Source: Sphingobacterium deserti
Lineage (GTDB): Bacteria; Bacteroidota; Bacteroidia; Sphingobacteriales; Sphingobacteriaceae
Length of the DNA stretch: 56,036 nucleotides
Reading direction: 5' to 3'
NCBI RefSeq assembly: GCF_000757725.1
Contig: NZ_JJMU01000049.1
Span: forward strand, 1 to 56,036
Shown: one piece after another, positions 9,558 to 19,042 of the stretch
How positions within the stretch are numbered: the first letter of the stretch is position 1
Layout of the letters: each line of letters opens with the position of its first letter
Position numbers and translations under genes: made by a program
The notes under the pieces: model-generated
The model's input: the letters and a program-made list of their open reading frames with translations, nothing else
Told to the model about the DNA's origin: nothing
The model's database searches: none

Positions 9558-10316
9558 ATGCAAAAATTTCACTCCATAGCAACCGATAGGTATATCCCCT
9601 TATCTTTTGACAATGCGTATCTGTTTAGTCAATATGACCGGATCAGCAATTTTTTGGTTTTTAATCTGGATAAAACCTATCGAAATTTTTTGGCCAAGCC
9701 GGTCAAAAGCAATTATGAAATTGATTGGTACAGTGTGCATACGGATCTCCAGCCTATAGAACAATCGGACCATCGCGAGTTTGGATTGAAGCAGTACTGG
9801 CTGGTTTTTGAAGAGCTTCAAAAGCAGGTTGAAGAGCTCTTGCGAAGTAATGACTCCAATGTGCAATATTGGGGAGCGATCCTTAAGACGGTCCTTAATC
9901 CGGAGGACAATCTCATTTTTACCAATGGAAAGGATATCAGTATTGTGTGGGGATGGAAATTCGAAAACAATCAAAATAGTAAGCCTAACCTTTTGATAGA
10001 CAATGTTCCCGATGCACTGTTGCCGCCGCAGATTCCAATAGAGGAACCGAAGCTCGATATCGAAAAACAGCCAATGACAGCAAAGACGCAAACGGAGAAG
10101 ATGGTGAGCGATGAGAGTAATACTGATGCAGCACCTCGACACGCGTATTTTTCCCCAACTATCGAGCAACAGGACATAGCGGTAGCAGCGACTAAAAAAG
10201 CGAGGTTATTGACCTTCCTGAAATATATCGCGGTTACCTATTGGTGGGTACTCATCCTCCTTCTTGTACTCATCTGCTTGGTTTTCTTTTTCAAATCTTT
10301 AACAATCAAATCGTAA
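9558..10316 (+). CDS. Tail-anchored cytoplasmic protein of the Srf-like operon
   Basis: This 252-residue protein is not recognised. The first 150 residues are soluble and mixed alpha/beta in character. A low-complexity linker (about 155-220) follows, and a single hydrophobic segment near residues 225-247 lies almost at the C-terminus. It should therefore be tail-anchored in the inner membrane with its bulk in the cytoplasm, where the two NTPases act. It starts 3 bp after the SrfC-like gene, and its stop codon overlaps the next start (TAATG), so it is translationally coupled on both sides. Confidence 0.8.
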   Translation: MQKFHSIATDRYIPLSFDNAYLFSQYDRISNFLVFNLDKTYRNFLAKPVKSNYEIDWYSVHTDLQPIEQSDHREFGLKQYWLVFEELQKQVEELLRSNDSNVQYWGAILKTVLNPEDNLIFTNGKDISIVWGWKFENNQNSKPNLLIDNVPDALLPPQIPIEEPKLDIEKQPMTAKTQTEKMVSDESNTDAAPRHAYFSPTIEQQDIAVAATKKARLLTFLKYIAVTYWWVLILLLVLICLVFFFKSLTIKS

Positions 10317-10882
10317 TGGAACACGTTAAAAGCCAATCATTCGCCAACAAGTGGTGGTGGCTATTTTACCCCATATTGTTTTTGCTCGTTGGTATGCTCA
10401 TCTATGCCTTATTATGGAGCCCCGATGGCTCTTTGGATATATTACGACAAGAATTGCGTGATTGCCGTGAGCAGCACACTATCGCATACCGTGAGCAGCT
10501 GGACAGTATTGAAAAAATGCTTCCGGAAGAAACGCAGCAAAATCAGGAGTCACTTGAACTGGATGAAAACCAGAAAGCTGCTACCGTTAACTGCGATGCG
10601 CAAGTTCAATCTGGCGGACATGGAATTACAAAGACCAAACATATTATTGGCGATGAATCGGGACGTATCATCCTGCAGTATGACACGAAGGAAATTCCTG
10701 ATGAGATTAAAGTCTTCTATGATGGGAGATTAATAGCGGACACGAAGGGGCTTGTTTCTGGGGCGGGACAACTAGAATGGAAATACGATGCGGCACAGAA
10801 TAAGCCAAACTTTTGCTATGTGGAAGTGTCTGCACCGACGCAAGAAACCGTGTGGGAGTACATTGTCAATTGCCCACTTTAA
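10316..10882 (+). CDS. Single-pass membrane protein with periplasmic domain
   Basis: This 188-residue protein has a short N-terminal cytoplasmic tail, a Trp-rich membrane helix (residues 13-34), a short coiled coil (about 40-70) and a C-terminal beta-rich domain of about 90 residues with two Cys residues that could form a disulfide in the periplasm. It is coupled to the previous gene by a 1-bp overlap. Family unknown. The topology suggests it carries a signal or force from the tail-anchored protein across the inner membrane. Confidence 0.8.
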   Translation: MEHVKSQSFANKWWWLFYPILFLLVGMLIYALLWSPDGSLDILRQELRDCREQHTIAYREQLDSIEKMLPEETQQNQESLELDENQKAATVNCDAQVQSGGHGITKTKHIIGDESGRIILQYDTKEIPDEIKVFYDGRLIADTKGLVSGAGQLEWKYDAAQNKPNFCYVEVSAPTQETVWEYIVNCPL

Positions 10883-10944
10883 CGTGACATCAATTACAAA
10901 TATACCATTCAATTAAATCCTTATATAACGAAAATTAAACCTTT

Positions 10945-11931
10945 ATGAAACAAGAAAATTTTCTGTTTGTGGATGTGATTTCATCCCTATTTTTGCTCAT
11001 CCTGTTACTGTCCAATTTCTTCGGATTGTATTACATAGCAGATGGCAGCATACTACCGAGCTTAGCTGTCAGTTTGATCATAGTTATCTTTTACTATTTC
11101 GTGTTGCAGTTGCTCAAACGCAACAAAGAGCGCATGCTCAATCAGGGATACCGCAAGACTCCAGCCAGTGCCTTTTTTATAGTTTTTATTGTATTCGGTC
11201 TCGTTAGCTATGTCTTCATGGTTCATTTAGTAAACATCGAAAAGAACGCTAAAAAGGTGCTTCAAAAAGATGCGAATGAAAAACAGGCGCTTCTTGAAAA
11301 GCTAGTCACGCAATATGATGCACGTGCGAATGAATCGTTACAAACTTTTGAAGCTCAATTTAAAGGCAAATTACAAGCTTATAAAAACCAAAGAAGCAAT
11401 ATCCTGCGCAATGAACTGAGTAATGAACCATTTAACCTGCCAGAGGCTATTTTAAATAGCCCGTCAACCAGCATTGATGTAGCATCCAGTACGAATGCGA
11501 TATTACATGTCTACCAAGTACAGCATGGCAATAATCGTAAGTTGTTGGATAGCATGGTCTTAAAAAAGGCGGAACGCTACAATCAAACTTTTCAGCAATG
11601 GGACAGGCTTAATTTGGCTGTAAATTATTTGGCGTTGCATGATTTTGTGAAAAATAGCGCGGATTTGGTAAATGCGAAAATTAAGGAATTACCGCTGGAT
11701 AATGAACCGATAAAAATATCGATCGATGATGAGGAACTACCGTTGAATAGCCCAATTGCATTAGCGAAGATCTATTCACCAGATTATCTGTTGCCCCTGC
11801 TAATCATACTTATCATGCATGCCTTTATCTTGATACCTTATTTTACATATCGGGTCCGCAAGTATAATAGCCCTCGGCAGAAAGATGCGGAAGTCGAAGT
11901 TATTAACCGGGGCGGAACGATAGAACTTTAA
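10945..11931 (+). CDS. Four-helix membrane protein with long coiled-coil domain
   Basis: This 328-residue protein has membrane segments near residues 8-31, 36-57, 74-96 and 281-302. Between the third and fourth lies a charged, heptad-like region of about 180 residues rich in Lys, Glu and Asn. That places a coiled coil on one side of the membrane, most simply the periplasm, between two anchors. No family recognised. The layout (short hydrophobic bundle, long coiled coil, final anchor) recalls channel or force-transducing components, but no sequence motif supports a specific role. Confidence 0.8.
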   Translation: MKQENFLFVDVISSLFLLILLLSNFFGLYYIADGSILPSLAVSLIIVIFYYFVLQLLKRNKERMLNQGYRKTPASAFFIVFIVFGLVSYVFMVHLVNIEKNAKKVLQKDANEKQALLEKLVTQYDARANESLQTFEAQFKGKLQAYKNQRSNILRNELSNEPFNLPEAILNSPSTSIDVASSTNAILHVYQVQHGNNRKLLDSMVLKKAERYNQTFQQWDRLNLAVNYLALHDFVKNSADLVNAKIKELPLDNEPIKISIDDEELPLNSPIALAKIYSPDYLLPLLIILIMHAFILIPYFTYRVRKYNSPRQKDAEVEVINRGGTIEL

Positions 11932-11942
11932 TACCTAAAAAG

Positions 11943-13265
11943 ATGAATAAACATAAAAAGCAACACATTTTATCGAACTGTAATAGCGTTCCATTGCTTG
12001 CTTTGGATCAGGCACTTGTGCAGGGATTCATTGCATTTGAAGAGCTGGAACAACATGGTTTGAAAAGAGATAAGTTGAAAGAACTACAGCTTCTGGATGA
12101 TAGCCGGAACGGAAAAATTGTATTGCCGCCGCCAATTCCGGGTGCACCAATAATGGATTTTGAGTTGCCAGCCATGCCAGCCATGCCCGTAATTCCTGGC
12201 ATGCCGCCGCTGCCTTCGATGACTGCTGCAACGGCGCCGATGCCAACTAGCGAGTCGCTGTTGGAGAAAATTAAGAATAATGAGGTATCTGCCGACGATA
12301 TCAAAAAGCTTATTGCCGACAAGAAGCTCACTTTTGATTATCTGGAAGAAATTGGCGTCGAAAAAAGAGTTGTTCAGGCATTAAAATTTTATAGCAGTGC
12401 CTCAGGCATTACCATATTTAAGAAAATTGAAGATCTGCCGCCTATGGAGAGCGGACGGACGGATCTCTATATGGTCGGTATGCCGTTCTCCGGTAAGTCA
12501 ACGATATTAGCAAGCTTGATCAAACATGCCAATAAGCAAGGGATTCTTATGCACGATAGCTATAATCCCGATGGCAATAAGTATTTGGAAACCTTAAAGC
12601 GAAATTTAGATTATGGTATACTTCCTATTGCTACAGAGAAATCGAGTTACAACTATATTGCGACTTCACTTAAAGATCCCGCCGGCACAACGCATCCATT
12701 CAATATTGTGGAGGTGCCAGGAGAGAATTATGTCAAAATTTTCAACCAAGGAGTTGATAATTCAGAGATTCCGGACTTTATCGACTACGTCAAGAGTAAC
12801 AATAAAAAAATCCTGATTTTTGTTATTGACGCATTGTCACATGATAGACGCTTTGAAGATCAGAATTTGTTCAGCGCCTTAGATCAAAGCATTGCTTATA
12901 CCAATATCATTTCCATTTTTAAGCACGCTAAAGTCTTGGAAAACACAGACGCCGTATATTTCGTTGTCAATAAGTTCGACTATATCAAGCAGACTAGGTA
13001 TGTGCATGATGATCGCGCCGAAAGCGAATTAGCACTGGATTATATGAACCAAGAGTTTCTTTCGCTGATCGAAAATTGTAAAACCGCGCGAGTAAATTCC
13101 AGAAACCAGTTTAAGATCAAAATATTGCCTTTTTCCATCGGTAGTCTCGTTTACGAGAAGATTGTGACTAGGATTGAAGATAAGTATCCCGAAGAACTGG
13201 TGAAAAACATGTTAGAAGATAGTTTTGTCGTGAAAGGCGGCGCATTTTGGAAAAGATTTTTTTAA
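11943..13265 (+). CDS. Second GTPase of the operon, with proline-rich linker
   Basis: This 440-residue protein has a helical N-terminus, a linker rich in Pro and Met (about residues 59-101), a short helical domain and a GTPase domain. The GTPase motifs are G1 GMPFSGKS (about 179-186), a G3-like VEVPGENY, the strand KILIFVIDAL, and a clear G4 NKFD (about 342-345), which indicates guanine specificity. No membrane segment is seen. The proline stretch resembles actin-regulator or SH3/GYF ligands more than a usual bacterial linker. The operon also encodes a GYF_2 domain and an actin-fold ATPase, so a complex is plausible but unproven. Confidence 0.8.
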   Translation: MNKHKKQHILSNCNSVPLLALDQALVQGFIAFEELEQHGLKRDKLKELQLLDDSRNGKIVLPPPIPGAPIMDFELPAMPAMPVIPGMPPLPSMTAATAPMPTSESLLEKIKNNEVSADDIKKLIADKKLTFDYLEEIGVEKRVVQALKFYSSASGITIFKKIEDLPPMESGRTDLYMVGMPFSGKSTILASLIKHANKQGILMHDSYNPDGNKYLETLKRNLDYGILPIATEKSSYNYIATSLKDPAGTTHPFNIVEVPGENYVKIFNQGVDNSEIPDFIDYVKSNNKKILIFVIDALSHDRRFEDQNLFSALDQSIAYTNIISIFKHAKVLENTDAVYFVVNKFDYIKQTRYVHDDRAESELALDYMNQEFLSLIENCKTARVNSRNQFKIKILPFSIGSLVYEKIVTRIEDKYPEELVKNMLEDSFVVKGGAFWKRFF

Positions 13266-13273
13266 GAAATATT

Positions 13274-14674
13274 ATGGATACCACACAATATAGAAACAAG
13301 GTAAATCTTGTGATCGAGCGTACGCTCAATGGGTTAGACTACGACTATGTCTCGGCAGGTTTAAACAGGAATGAACTGGAGAAATTGCAACTTTCATTTG
13401 ATGAGAGAAATCAAGTAGGTCAGTTTAATGAGGGATATTGTTACTCGGTAAAGCGGACCAACCAGCATGTGATATACTCTGTTATCAATACAAGTATGAA
13501 AGATAGTGCGAACCGAAAGGGCTTTTTGGCTGTTCGCCTCATCGTTAAGCACAATGAGTATATATCTAGCGTAATGCAATACTTACTGCGGATTACCACG
13601 CAATATATCAATCATATAAAAGACAACAGCTTAAATAACCAGGATTACGATCTTATTTTGGAGGAGGCTGCACGGAGTATTAAACAGAACGATGGTATTA
13701 ATCCGGCCATTGCACCAGATAAAACCATTTTCTATCAGTTTCTAAATCTCACCTTGGATCAAAGCGAAGCTTTCAATAATCCCAAATTGGCGTATGCTAC
13801 GAAGGTCTACTTCCTTGACGAGCAGTCTATACATAATGAAGTCGTAGCGAAACAATTCGGGTTTCAATCCGTAGAAGATCTATTTGCTAAGATTCGGAAA
13901 ATTACGTTTAACAATACCACAACAAATGGATTGCGCGTCAAGATCAATGAGCAGGAAATTAGCTTATCAAAAGATCAATTTGTTCTTTGTCGAGCAGATG
14001 ATCGGATTCAATACAAACTAACATTCGACACGCGCTATAAAGAAGTTTCCATTTTTGAGGGCGAAGTAGAAGTCCGTCCCGAAGAGATTATATTGCCGCA
14101 CCGTTCTGCAAAGGAGCCCAAGCGAAATTCAACTGCCGTAATATGGGCGTGGATTATAGGCCCGCTACTGGGTATCGCAATCGGCTTTTGGGGTATCGAT
14201 TTTGCCGTGGATTGGTTTGGAATAGAAAACAAGCAACAACAAGATGATCTGGTATTAGAGGTCGAGCAAGCCGATAATTTTTCTTTCAAAATCGATACCT
14301 CAAAAAATAACATGCTTCAGCTATTCTTCGTAGATTCTCTTGTAAGCGAGTATATTTTCATTTACAATGGAAAGGCAGAAGGGTGGAAGTTCTACAAAAG
14401 CGGTGGTGAAAAAAATGCGGAACAATTAACCAGAACTAAACTAAGAGCGATTTTTAAAGAAGATTCTACTCGTGTTGAACGCTTTCGCGACCATCTTATC
14501 GGATGGGTACCGAGCGAAATTCCAAACGAGCCAACCCAGAAAACACAGCCGGACTCACGCCCTGCCACAAACATCGATAACATCGCTTTAAGAACAAAAA
14601 CTAAGTTAACTACAGTACGGAACTCCAGTAGGTCAACAGCCGATGATACTGCCAGGTCTGCTGAAAAGAAATAG
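13274..14674 (+). CDS. Bitopic membrane protein of the operon
   Basis: This 466-residue protein has a large cytoplasmic N-terminal region (about 285 residues, not recognised), one membrane helix near residues 288-315 (VIWAWIIGPLLGIAIGFWGI) and a periplasmic C-terminus of about 150 residues that ends in a disordered Thr/Asn-rich tail. The ATG at 13,274 gives an 8-bp gap after the GTPase gene; an upstream TTG at 13,247 would overlap it and was not chosen. It could couple the GTPase to the periplasmic parts; the family is unknown. Confidence 0.8.
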   Translation: MDTTQYRNKVNLVIERTLNGLDYDYVSAGLNRNELEKLQLSFDERNQVGQFNEGYCYSVKRTNQHVIYSVINTSMKDSANRKGFLAVRLIVKHNEYISSVMQYLLRITTQYINHIKDNSLNNQDYDLILEEAARSIKQNDGINPAIAPDKTIFYQFLNLTLDQSEAFNNPKLAYATKVYFLDEQSIHNEVVAKQFGFQSVEDLFAKIRKITFNNTTTNGLRVKINEQEISLSKDQFVLCRADDRIQYKLTFDTRYKEVSIFEGEVEVRPEEIILPHRSAKEPKRNSTAVIWAWIIGPLLGIAIGFWGIDFAVDWFGIENKQQQDDLVLEVEQADNFSFKIDTSKNNMLQLFFVDSLVSEYIFIYNGKAEGWKFYKSGGEKNAEQLTRTKLRAIFKEDSTRVERFRDHLIGWVPSEIPNEPTQKTQPDSRPATNIDNIALRTKTKLTTVRNSSRSTADDTARSAEKK

Positions 14675-14711
14675 CAACAGTGTTTGCATTACTAAGTTAA
14701 AACGACATGCC

Positions 14712-15431
14712 ATGAATCAAAAATATAGAGGACTTTATTTTTTAGGCGCTACCCTTGGGGTTGGTTTGCTGATTGTCGGTCTGATGAAATTAATGAGTTC
14801 CAGCACTGTTTTGCCGAGTTCCTCCCGGCAGCAGTCCGTTGCTATAGCAAGCGGACACAAGGTCTTGGAAAATAAAATTAACGAGCTATCTGTGGACAAT
14901 ATCAGTCCGGCGCAATACAACAACCTGCTGATCGAGATCGATAATGCCGCCTCGCAGAAGCTCTTCAATAAGGCTATTCAAGATATGCTTTTGCAGCAAC
15001 TGAATGATAAGTATACCGAATTGTGTGCAGCGCGCATCAATGTGTTACTTCGTGCAGATTCTGTAAAACAAGAGGAAATCAATAGTTTAATTGCACACAT
15101 GGAAAGCACGTTCGGAACGACTCGGGAAATTGCTACTATCAAAAATAAAGTGAAAGCATTAAATTATTATACCCAAGTTTTACCGCAAAAAGTAAATGCT
15201 CTAATCAATCAAGGCTTCGCGGAGTTCGAAAACAGAGAGTATACACAGTTGGTGAACGAACTAAAAAACATGCCCAATCTGGAGGGGAGTCTTAAAAGAA
15301 AGAAATCCGTCATTTCCGTTCGAAACTCCTGCATAAGCAAGCTTCAGCAATTTTATAGAAACTACGAAAATTGGAACTTAGATATGAGTAATATAATACT
15401 TATAACGTCTAAGAAACTTATAAACGCATAA
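14712..15431 (+). CDS. Membrane-anchored helical periplasmic protein
   Basis: This 239-residue protein has an N-terminal anchor (about residues 9-28) and a helical body with many amphipathic repeats, consistent with a periplasmic coiled-coil or TPR-like protein. The ATG at 14,712 was chosen because earlier in-frame starts would extend into the previous gene. The family is unknown. It lies between the bitopic protein and the secreted TPR/barrel protein, fitting an inner-membrane to outer-membrane order in the operon. Confidence 0.75.
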   Translation: MNQKYRGLYFLGATLGVGLLIVGLMKLMSSSTVLPSSSRQQSVAIASGHKVLENKINELSVDNISPAQYNNLLIEIDNAASQKLFNKAIQDMLLQQLNDKYTELCAARINVLLRADSVKQEEINSLIAHMESTFGTTREIATIKNKVKALNYYTQVLPQKVNALINQGFAEFENREYTQLVNELKNMPNLEGSLKRKKSVISVRNSCISKLQQFYRNYENWNLDMSNIILITSKKLINA

Positions 15432-15457
15432 AAACCAACCTAGATTAATCTGTATAT

Positions 15458-17029
15458 ATGAAATATTTTTTAACCCTTTTTTTATTGGGCATGGCCTCTT
15501 CTTGCTTTGCTCAAGCGACCAACGATAAGTTATTGGCCAGAGCTAAATCAGAAATGGATGATGGCTTTTATCAAGCATCCATTGATATCTTGAATAGCAT
15601 CGATGGGAAGTCGAAGACGAAAGAACTTGTCGACTATCTTTTAATCTTAAACTATGCTAAGTTATTGACGGTCGGAGACTACCCGTCTTACGCGCTTATC
15701 AAAAGAGTAAGAGACGACGGGAATAGGTTTTTTACAAATTATCCTAAATCCAGAAACGTGAATGATGTCAAACGAATACTTGACGATATGACGTCCTATC
15801 CAAAAACACAGTCGGAATACGAAACGGTTAAGACCCAAATATTGCAAGAAAAAAAACGCCAAAGACAGGTTGCTTTATTGGCTGATATCCGTAAAAGCTA
15901 TGAGCGAAAAGATTATGAGCAAAGTTTAGCTGCAATACAAGCTGCAAAAAAGGCCGGTTATGCGGAAAGCCCTGTTCAATACTATGAATTTATGATCAAA
16001 TATCAACAGTTTGATCATAGCAAATCACAAAACTTCAATGAAATATTGCTGATAACGCAGTTGGGGGAAGCTATTGTTTCCAGCGGCGAGTCTTCGTTAG
16101 CAAAATTAAGTACAGCAGAAGTACAGCAGATCAAAAATATCTTAAACGGGTTGCCTAAATCGCTCAACGAATTTCGAAAGCAGGAAGAGGAAAAGAAAGC
16201 CGCAGCTCATGCCTTGCAACAACAGAACAAATTTGCCGCTATATCGGCTGACTACGAGGTCCACGATTATGCGCGCGTGATTTTAGTCGCAAATGATTTT
16301 CCAGATGATTCCAGAGAAAAAATGAAGGTGAGTTATTATCAAGTAATGAGTCGTTATCGACAATTACAAAGTAATGCTAACTACGAATTTTCGGAATTGA
16401 TGAGCGTACGGTTTAATCTGCAAAGCTGGTTAAAAACATATGCCGATGAAGATAAGACGCAAAGAAACGATGTGACTTCAGCCTTGGATGATGTGCAAAA
16501 AAACTACCCGAATTCACAATATGCTTATGAAGCTCTTTTAAAAAAACAAGAAAAAAAACAGCAGGCAGCCATTCGCCGGCAAAGTCGTTCGATGTTTTCC
16601 AATATTGGTTACGAGTATGGAAAGCTAGCTCCCTATGGCGTACGCTTCGAGACGGGCGGCGGAGTCGTCGGCTTTTTTACCATCTTGCGCTTTGGACTCA
16701 AAACAAGTCAACAGCTTAAAGAATATAACACTATGCACAATGCTTCGCAGCCCAATAAGGCAGAGGTTGTTCTTGGTCCTAACCTCAGATTAATCCGTTG
16801 GTTGTTCCTGAATATTGGCACTGGATACGGTGTGTACGGTCATTTATACAGAAACGATTATCTCCAAGAGAAGGGGTACGCACGAACCGGTTACCTGGCC
16901 GGATACGGCGGAGTCACTTTGCGTCTAGGTAAGTTTGTAAATTTCATTGGCGGGGCTTCGCTGATGGGCATCGAAAAAAACATTACCAAACCCGAATTCA
17001 CTACTGGTATTACTTTTAACCTCCGATAA
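15458..17029 (+). CDS. Secreted TPR-like protein with outer-membrane barrel-like C-terminus
   Basis: This 523-residue protein has a signal peptide (cleavage near SSCFA-QATN), then about 340 residues of helical repeats rich in Lys and Gln, including a strongly charged coiled coil. The last 140 residues are Gly- and aromatic-rich with alternating hydrophobicity, typical of beta-barrel strands (for example LGPNLRLIRWLFLNIGTGYG). It is therefore likely to reach from periplasm to outer membrane. It ends 2 bp before the surface lipoprotein gene, supporting joint assembly. No named family is recognised. Confidence 0.8.
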   Translation: MKYFLTLFLLGMASSCFAQATNDKLLARAKSEMDDGFYQASIDILNSIDGKSKTKELVDYLLILNYAKLLTVGDYPSYALIKRVRDDGNRFFTNYPKSRNVNDVKRILDDMTSYPKTQSEYETVKTQILQEKKRQRQVALLADIRKSYERKDYEQSLAAIQAAKKAGYAESPVQYYEFMIKYQQFDHSKSQNFNEILLITQLGEAIVSSGESSLAKLSTAEVQQIKNILNGLPKSLNEFRKQEEEKKAAAHALQQQNKFAAISADYEVHDYARVILVANDFPDDSREKMKVSYYQVMSRYRQLQSNANYEFSELMSVRFNLQSWLKTYADEDKTQRNDVTSALDDVQKNYPNSQYAYEALLKKQEKKQQAAIRRQSRSMFSNIGYEYGKLAPYGVRFETGGGVVGFFTILRFGLKTSQQLKEYNTMHNASQPNKAEVVLGPNLRLIRWLFLNIGTGYGVYGHLYRNDYLQEKGYARTGYLAGYGGVTLRLGKFVNFIGGASLMGIEKNITKPEFTTGITFNLR

Positions 17030-17031
17030 CG

Positions 17032-18966
17032 ATGAATCCTTGCAAATCTATCCTACAAAAATTCTATTTTCTATCTATTTTAACTCTACTGGGAACATCC
17101 TGTGATGATAAAGATCAATTCGACTTTAATCAACATAATATAGTTGCCGTTACAACACAATCGATGGCAAGTGTAACCAAGAACGAAGCTACCTTAAGTG
17201 GAAAAGTGAATACAACGAACGGAAAAGTATTAACGCAGATTGGCATCTGTTACGCTACTCAATCAAAGCCTACCATTTCTAATGAACATGTACTCAAATC
17301 AGAAGGCTTGGACACGGGGGCATTTACGTTGTATATCCAAAATTTGAAACCCTCGACAACTTACTACTATAGCGCGTTCGCTACTAATGCATCAGGAACA
17401 GCATACGGCGATGTGTTGAGTTTCACGACTGAGAGTGGTTATGTTTCAAAGTTGGAAACGGAGTCCGCGACAGCTATTACCCGCGTGTCTGCAGAACTTG
17501 GTGGGAAAATCACCGATAATGGTGGTTATTCTGTCACTGGTAAAGGTGTATGTTATAGCGATATCAAGTCTCTTCCAACGATTTTGGATAATAATCTTAC
17601 AATCTCAAGCGAAGAAACATCATTTAAAGGAACGTTAACGAAGCTCAAGGCTGGTACGAAATATTATGCGCGTGCTTATGCTACATCTTCCGTTGGAACA
17701 GGGTATGGTCAGGTGGTCAGTTTCACAACTGCAGCACCCATCTTGGCTTCAGCGTTATCGACAACAACAGTAACCTCAATTACTTCTGTTTCCGCCTTAG
17801 TAGGTGGTGCCGTTCTGGAAGATAATGGATCGGCAGTGACTGTTCGGGGCGTATGTTATAGCAGTTCGAGCAACGTCCCTACAATCAACAACGCAGCGGT
17901 AATAAATATCGGTTCAGGGACGGGAACCTTCTCTAGCCAATTGACAAGTTTGGCTGTTAATACCACGTACTACGGGAGAGCTTTTGCAACAAATGCTGCT
18001 GGTACGGCCTACGGGCCGGTCGTCGTATTTAAGACCTTATTGCCTGATCTGCCAAGTAGCGTTTCTACGATCAGTCCGTCAGTTATAACGATGAACTCGG
18101 CATATACAGGAGGGAGCATCGGAAGTGCGGGAGGAGGAACGATCAGCGCGCGTGGCGTAGTGTACAGTAGCAGTAATTCGGCACCTTCGTTAAGTAATGG
18201 CACCGTCGTATCCGGGGGATCTGGGACAGGCAGCTTTTCGATTACCTTATCTGGATTGCAATACAACACAACCTATTACATCAGATCCTTTGCAACAAAT
18301 CAAGCGGGTACCACGTATGGTAACATCTACTCGTTCAAGACAACGTTGCCGAGTTTGCCTGCTAATCTAACGACGTATAATGCCACAGATATTAGACAAA
18401 ATTCGGCCTACGTATCTGGATATATCAGTTCTGCGGGCGGCGGAACTATTTCATCGAGAGGCATTTTGTATAGCAGTACAAATTCATCGCCAACCATTGG
18501 TAGTGGAACATTCACCACTTCGGGGGCTGGTACTGGAAGCGTAAGTGCAACCTTGACCGGGTTGAATGCCGGTACAACCTATTACGCCAGGATTTTTGCG
18601 ACAAACGAGGCAGGTACAGCCTATGGCAGCGTTATTTCTTTCACAACGCCTACACCTTACACAGCGCCTACCGGAGTATCTACCTCTTCAGTAAGTGCAA
18701 TCGGCAGTACCTACGCTACTTTCAACGGGTATGTCACAACCAACGGCGGAAGCACAATTACTGAACGCGGATTTGTCTACAGCGCTAATACCTCGGTCCC
18801 GACCTTGACCGCAGGCACAAAAGCCGCAGCAAGCGGAAATTCAATAGGATCATTCTCTATATCCGTTACAGGATTGACGAGATATACGACCTATTATGTG
18901 CGTGCATATGCAACAAATGCCTATGGTACCACCTATGGTTCAGTTACAAGCTTTTATCCCAATTAA
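17032..18966 (+). CDS. Surface lipoprotein with six FN3-like repeats
   Basis: This 644-residue protein has a signal peptide with a lipobox-like GTSC and six tandem beta-sandwich repeats of about 95-100 residues. Each repeat has a central GxCYSS or GxVYS motif and closes with YYxRAxATNxxGTxYGxVxSFxT. The fold is fibronectin-type-III-like and rich in Thr, Ser, Gly and Tyr. It is probably displayed on the outer membrane as a stalk or adhesin and is the last gene of the operon. The repeats are diverged in both protein and DNA. It could equally be a ligand-binding decoy or receptor. Confidence 0.85.
   Translation: MNPCKSILQKFYFLSILTLLGTSCDDKDQFDFNQHNIVAVTTQSMASVTKNEATLSGKVNTTNGKVLTQIGICYATQSKPTISNEHVLKSEGLDTGAFTLYIQNLKPSTTYYYSAFATNASGTAYGDVLSFTTESGYVSKLETESATAITRVSAELGGKITDNGGYSVTGKGVCYSDIKSLPTILDNNLTISSEETSFKGTLTKLKAGTKYYARAYATSSVGTGYGQVVSFTTAAPILASALSTTTVTSITSVSALVGGAVLEDNGSAVTVRGVCYSSSSNVPTINNAAVINIGSGTGTFSSQLTSLAVNTTYYGRAFATNAAGTAYGPVVVFKTLLPDLPSSVSTISPSVITMNSAYTGGSIGSAGGGTISARGVVYSSSNSAPSLSNGTVVSGGSGTGSFSITLSGLQYNTTYYIRSFATNQAGTTYGNIYSFKTTLPSLPANLTTYNATDIRQNSAYVSGYISSAGGGTISSRGILYSSTNSSPTIGSGTFTTSGAGTGSVSATLTGLNAGTTYYARIFATNEAGTAYGSVISFTTPTPYTAPTGVSTSSVSAIGSTYATFNGYVTTNGGSTITERGFVYSANTSVPTLTAGTKAAASGNSIGSFSISVTGLTRYTTYYVRAYATNAYGTTYGSVTSFYPN
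17140..18960 (+). repeat. Six tandem FN3-like coding repeats
   Basis: Six repeats of about 290-300 bp encode the domains of the lipoprotein above. The closing motif (YG then two or three residues then SF or VF) marks each unit end, near 17,427, 17,724, 18,033, 18,336, 18,642 and 18,957. Confidence 0.8.
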
Positions 18967-18985
18967 TTCCCAAAGTGTTCCACAC

Positions 18986-19027
18986 ATAAGAAAAGGCGTC
19001 CCGTAATTTTGGAACGCCTTTTCTTAT
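18986..19027. terminator. Strong bidirectional terminator at the operon end
   Basis: ATAAGAAAAGGCGT pairs over 14 bp with ACGCCTTTTCTTAT, with two further G-C pairs after one mismatch and a T-rich loop. It separates the plus-strand operon from the minus-strand SH3 gene and would end both. Confidence 0.92.
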
Positions 19028-19042
19028 CCACGAACAGCAGTT

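Noticed and set aside
2979..18966. Type VI secretion or gliding-motility machine
   Set aside because: No sheath (TssB/TssC), VgrG, ClpV, Gld or Spr homologue is seen; only the SrfB/SrfC resemblance holds.
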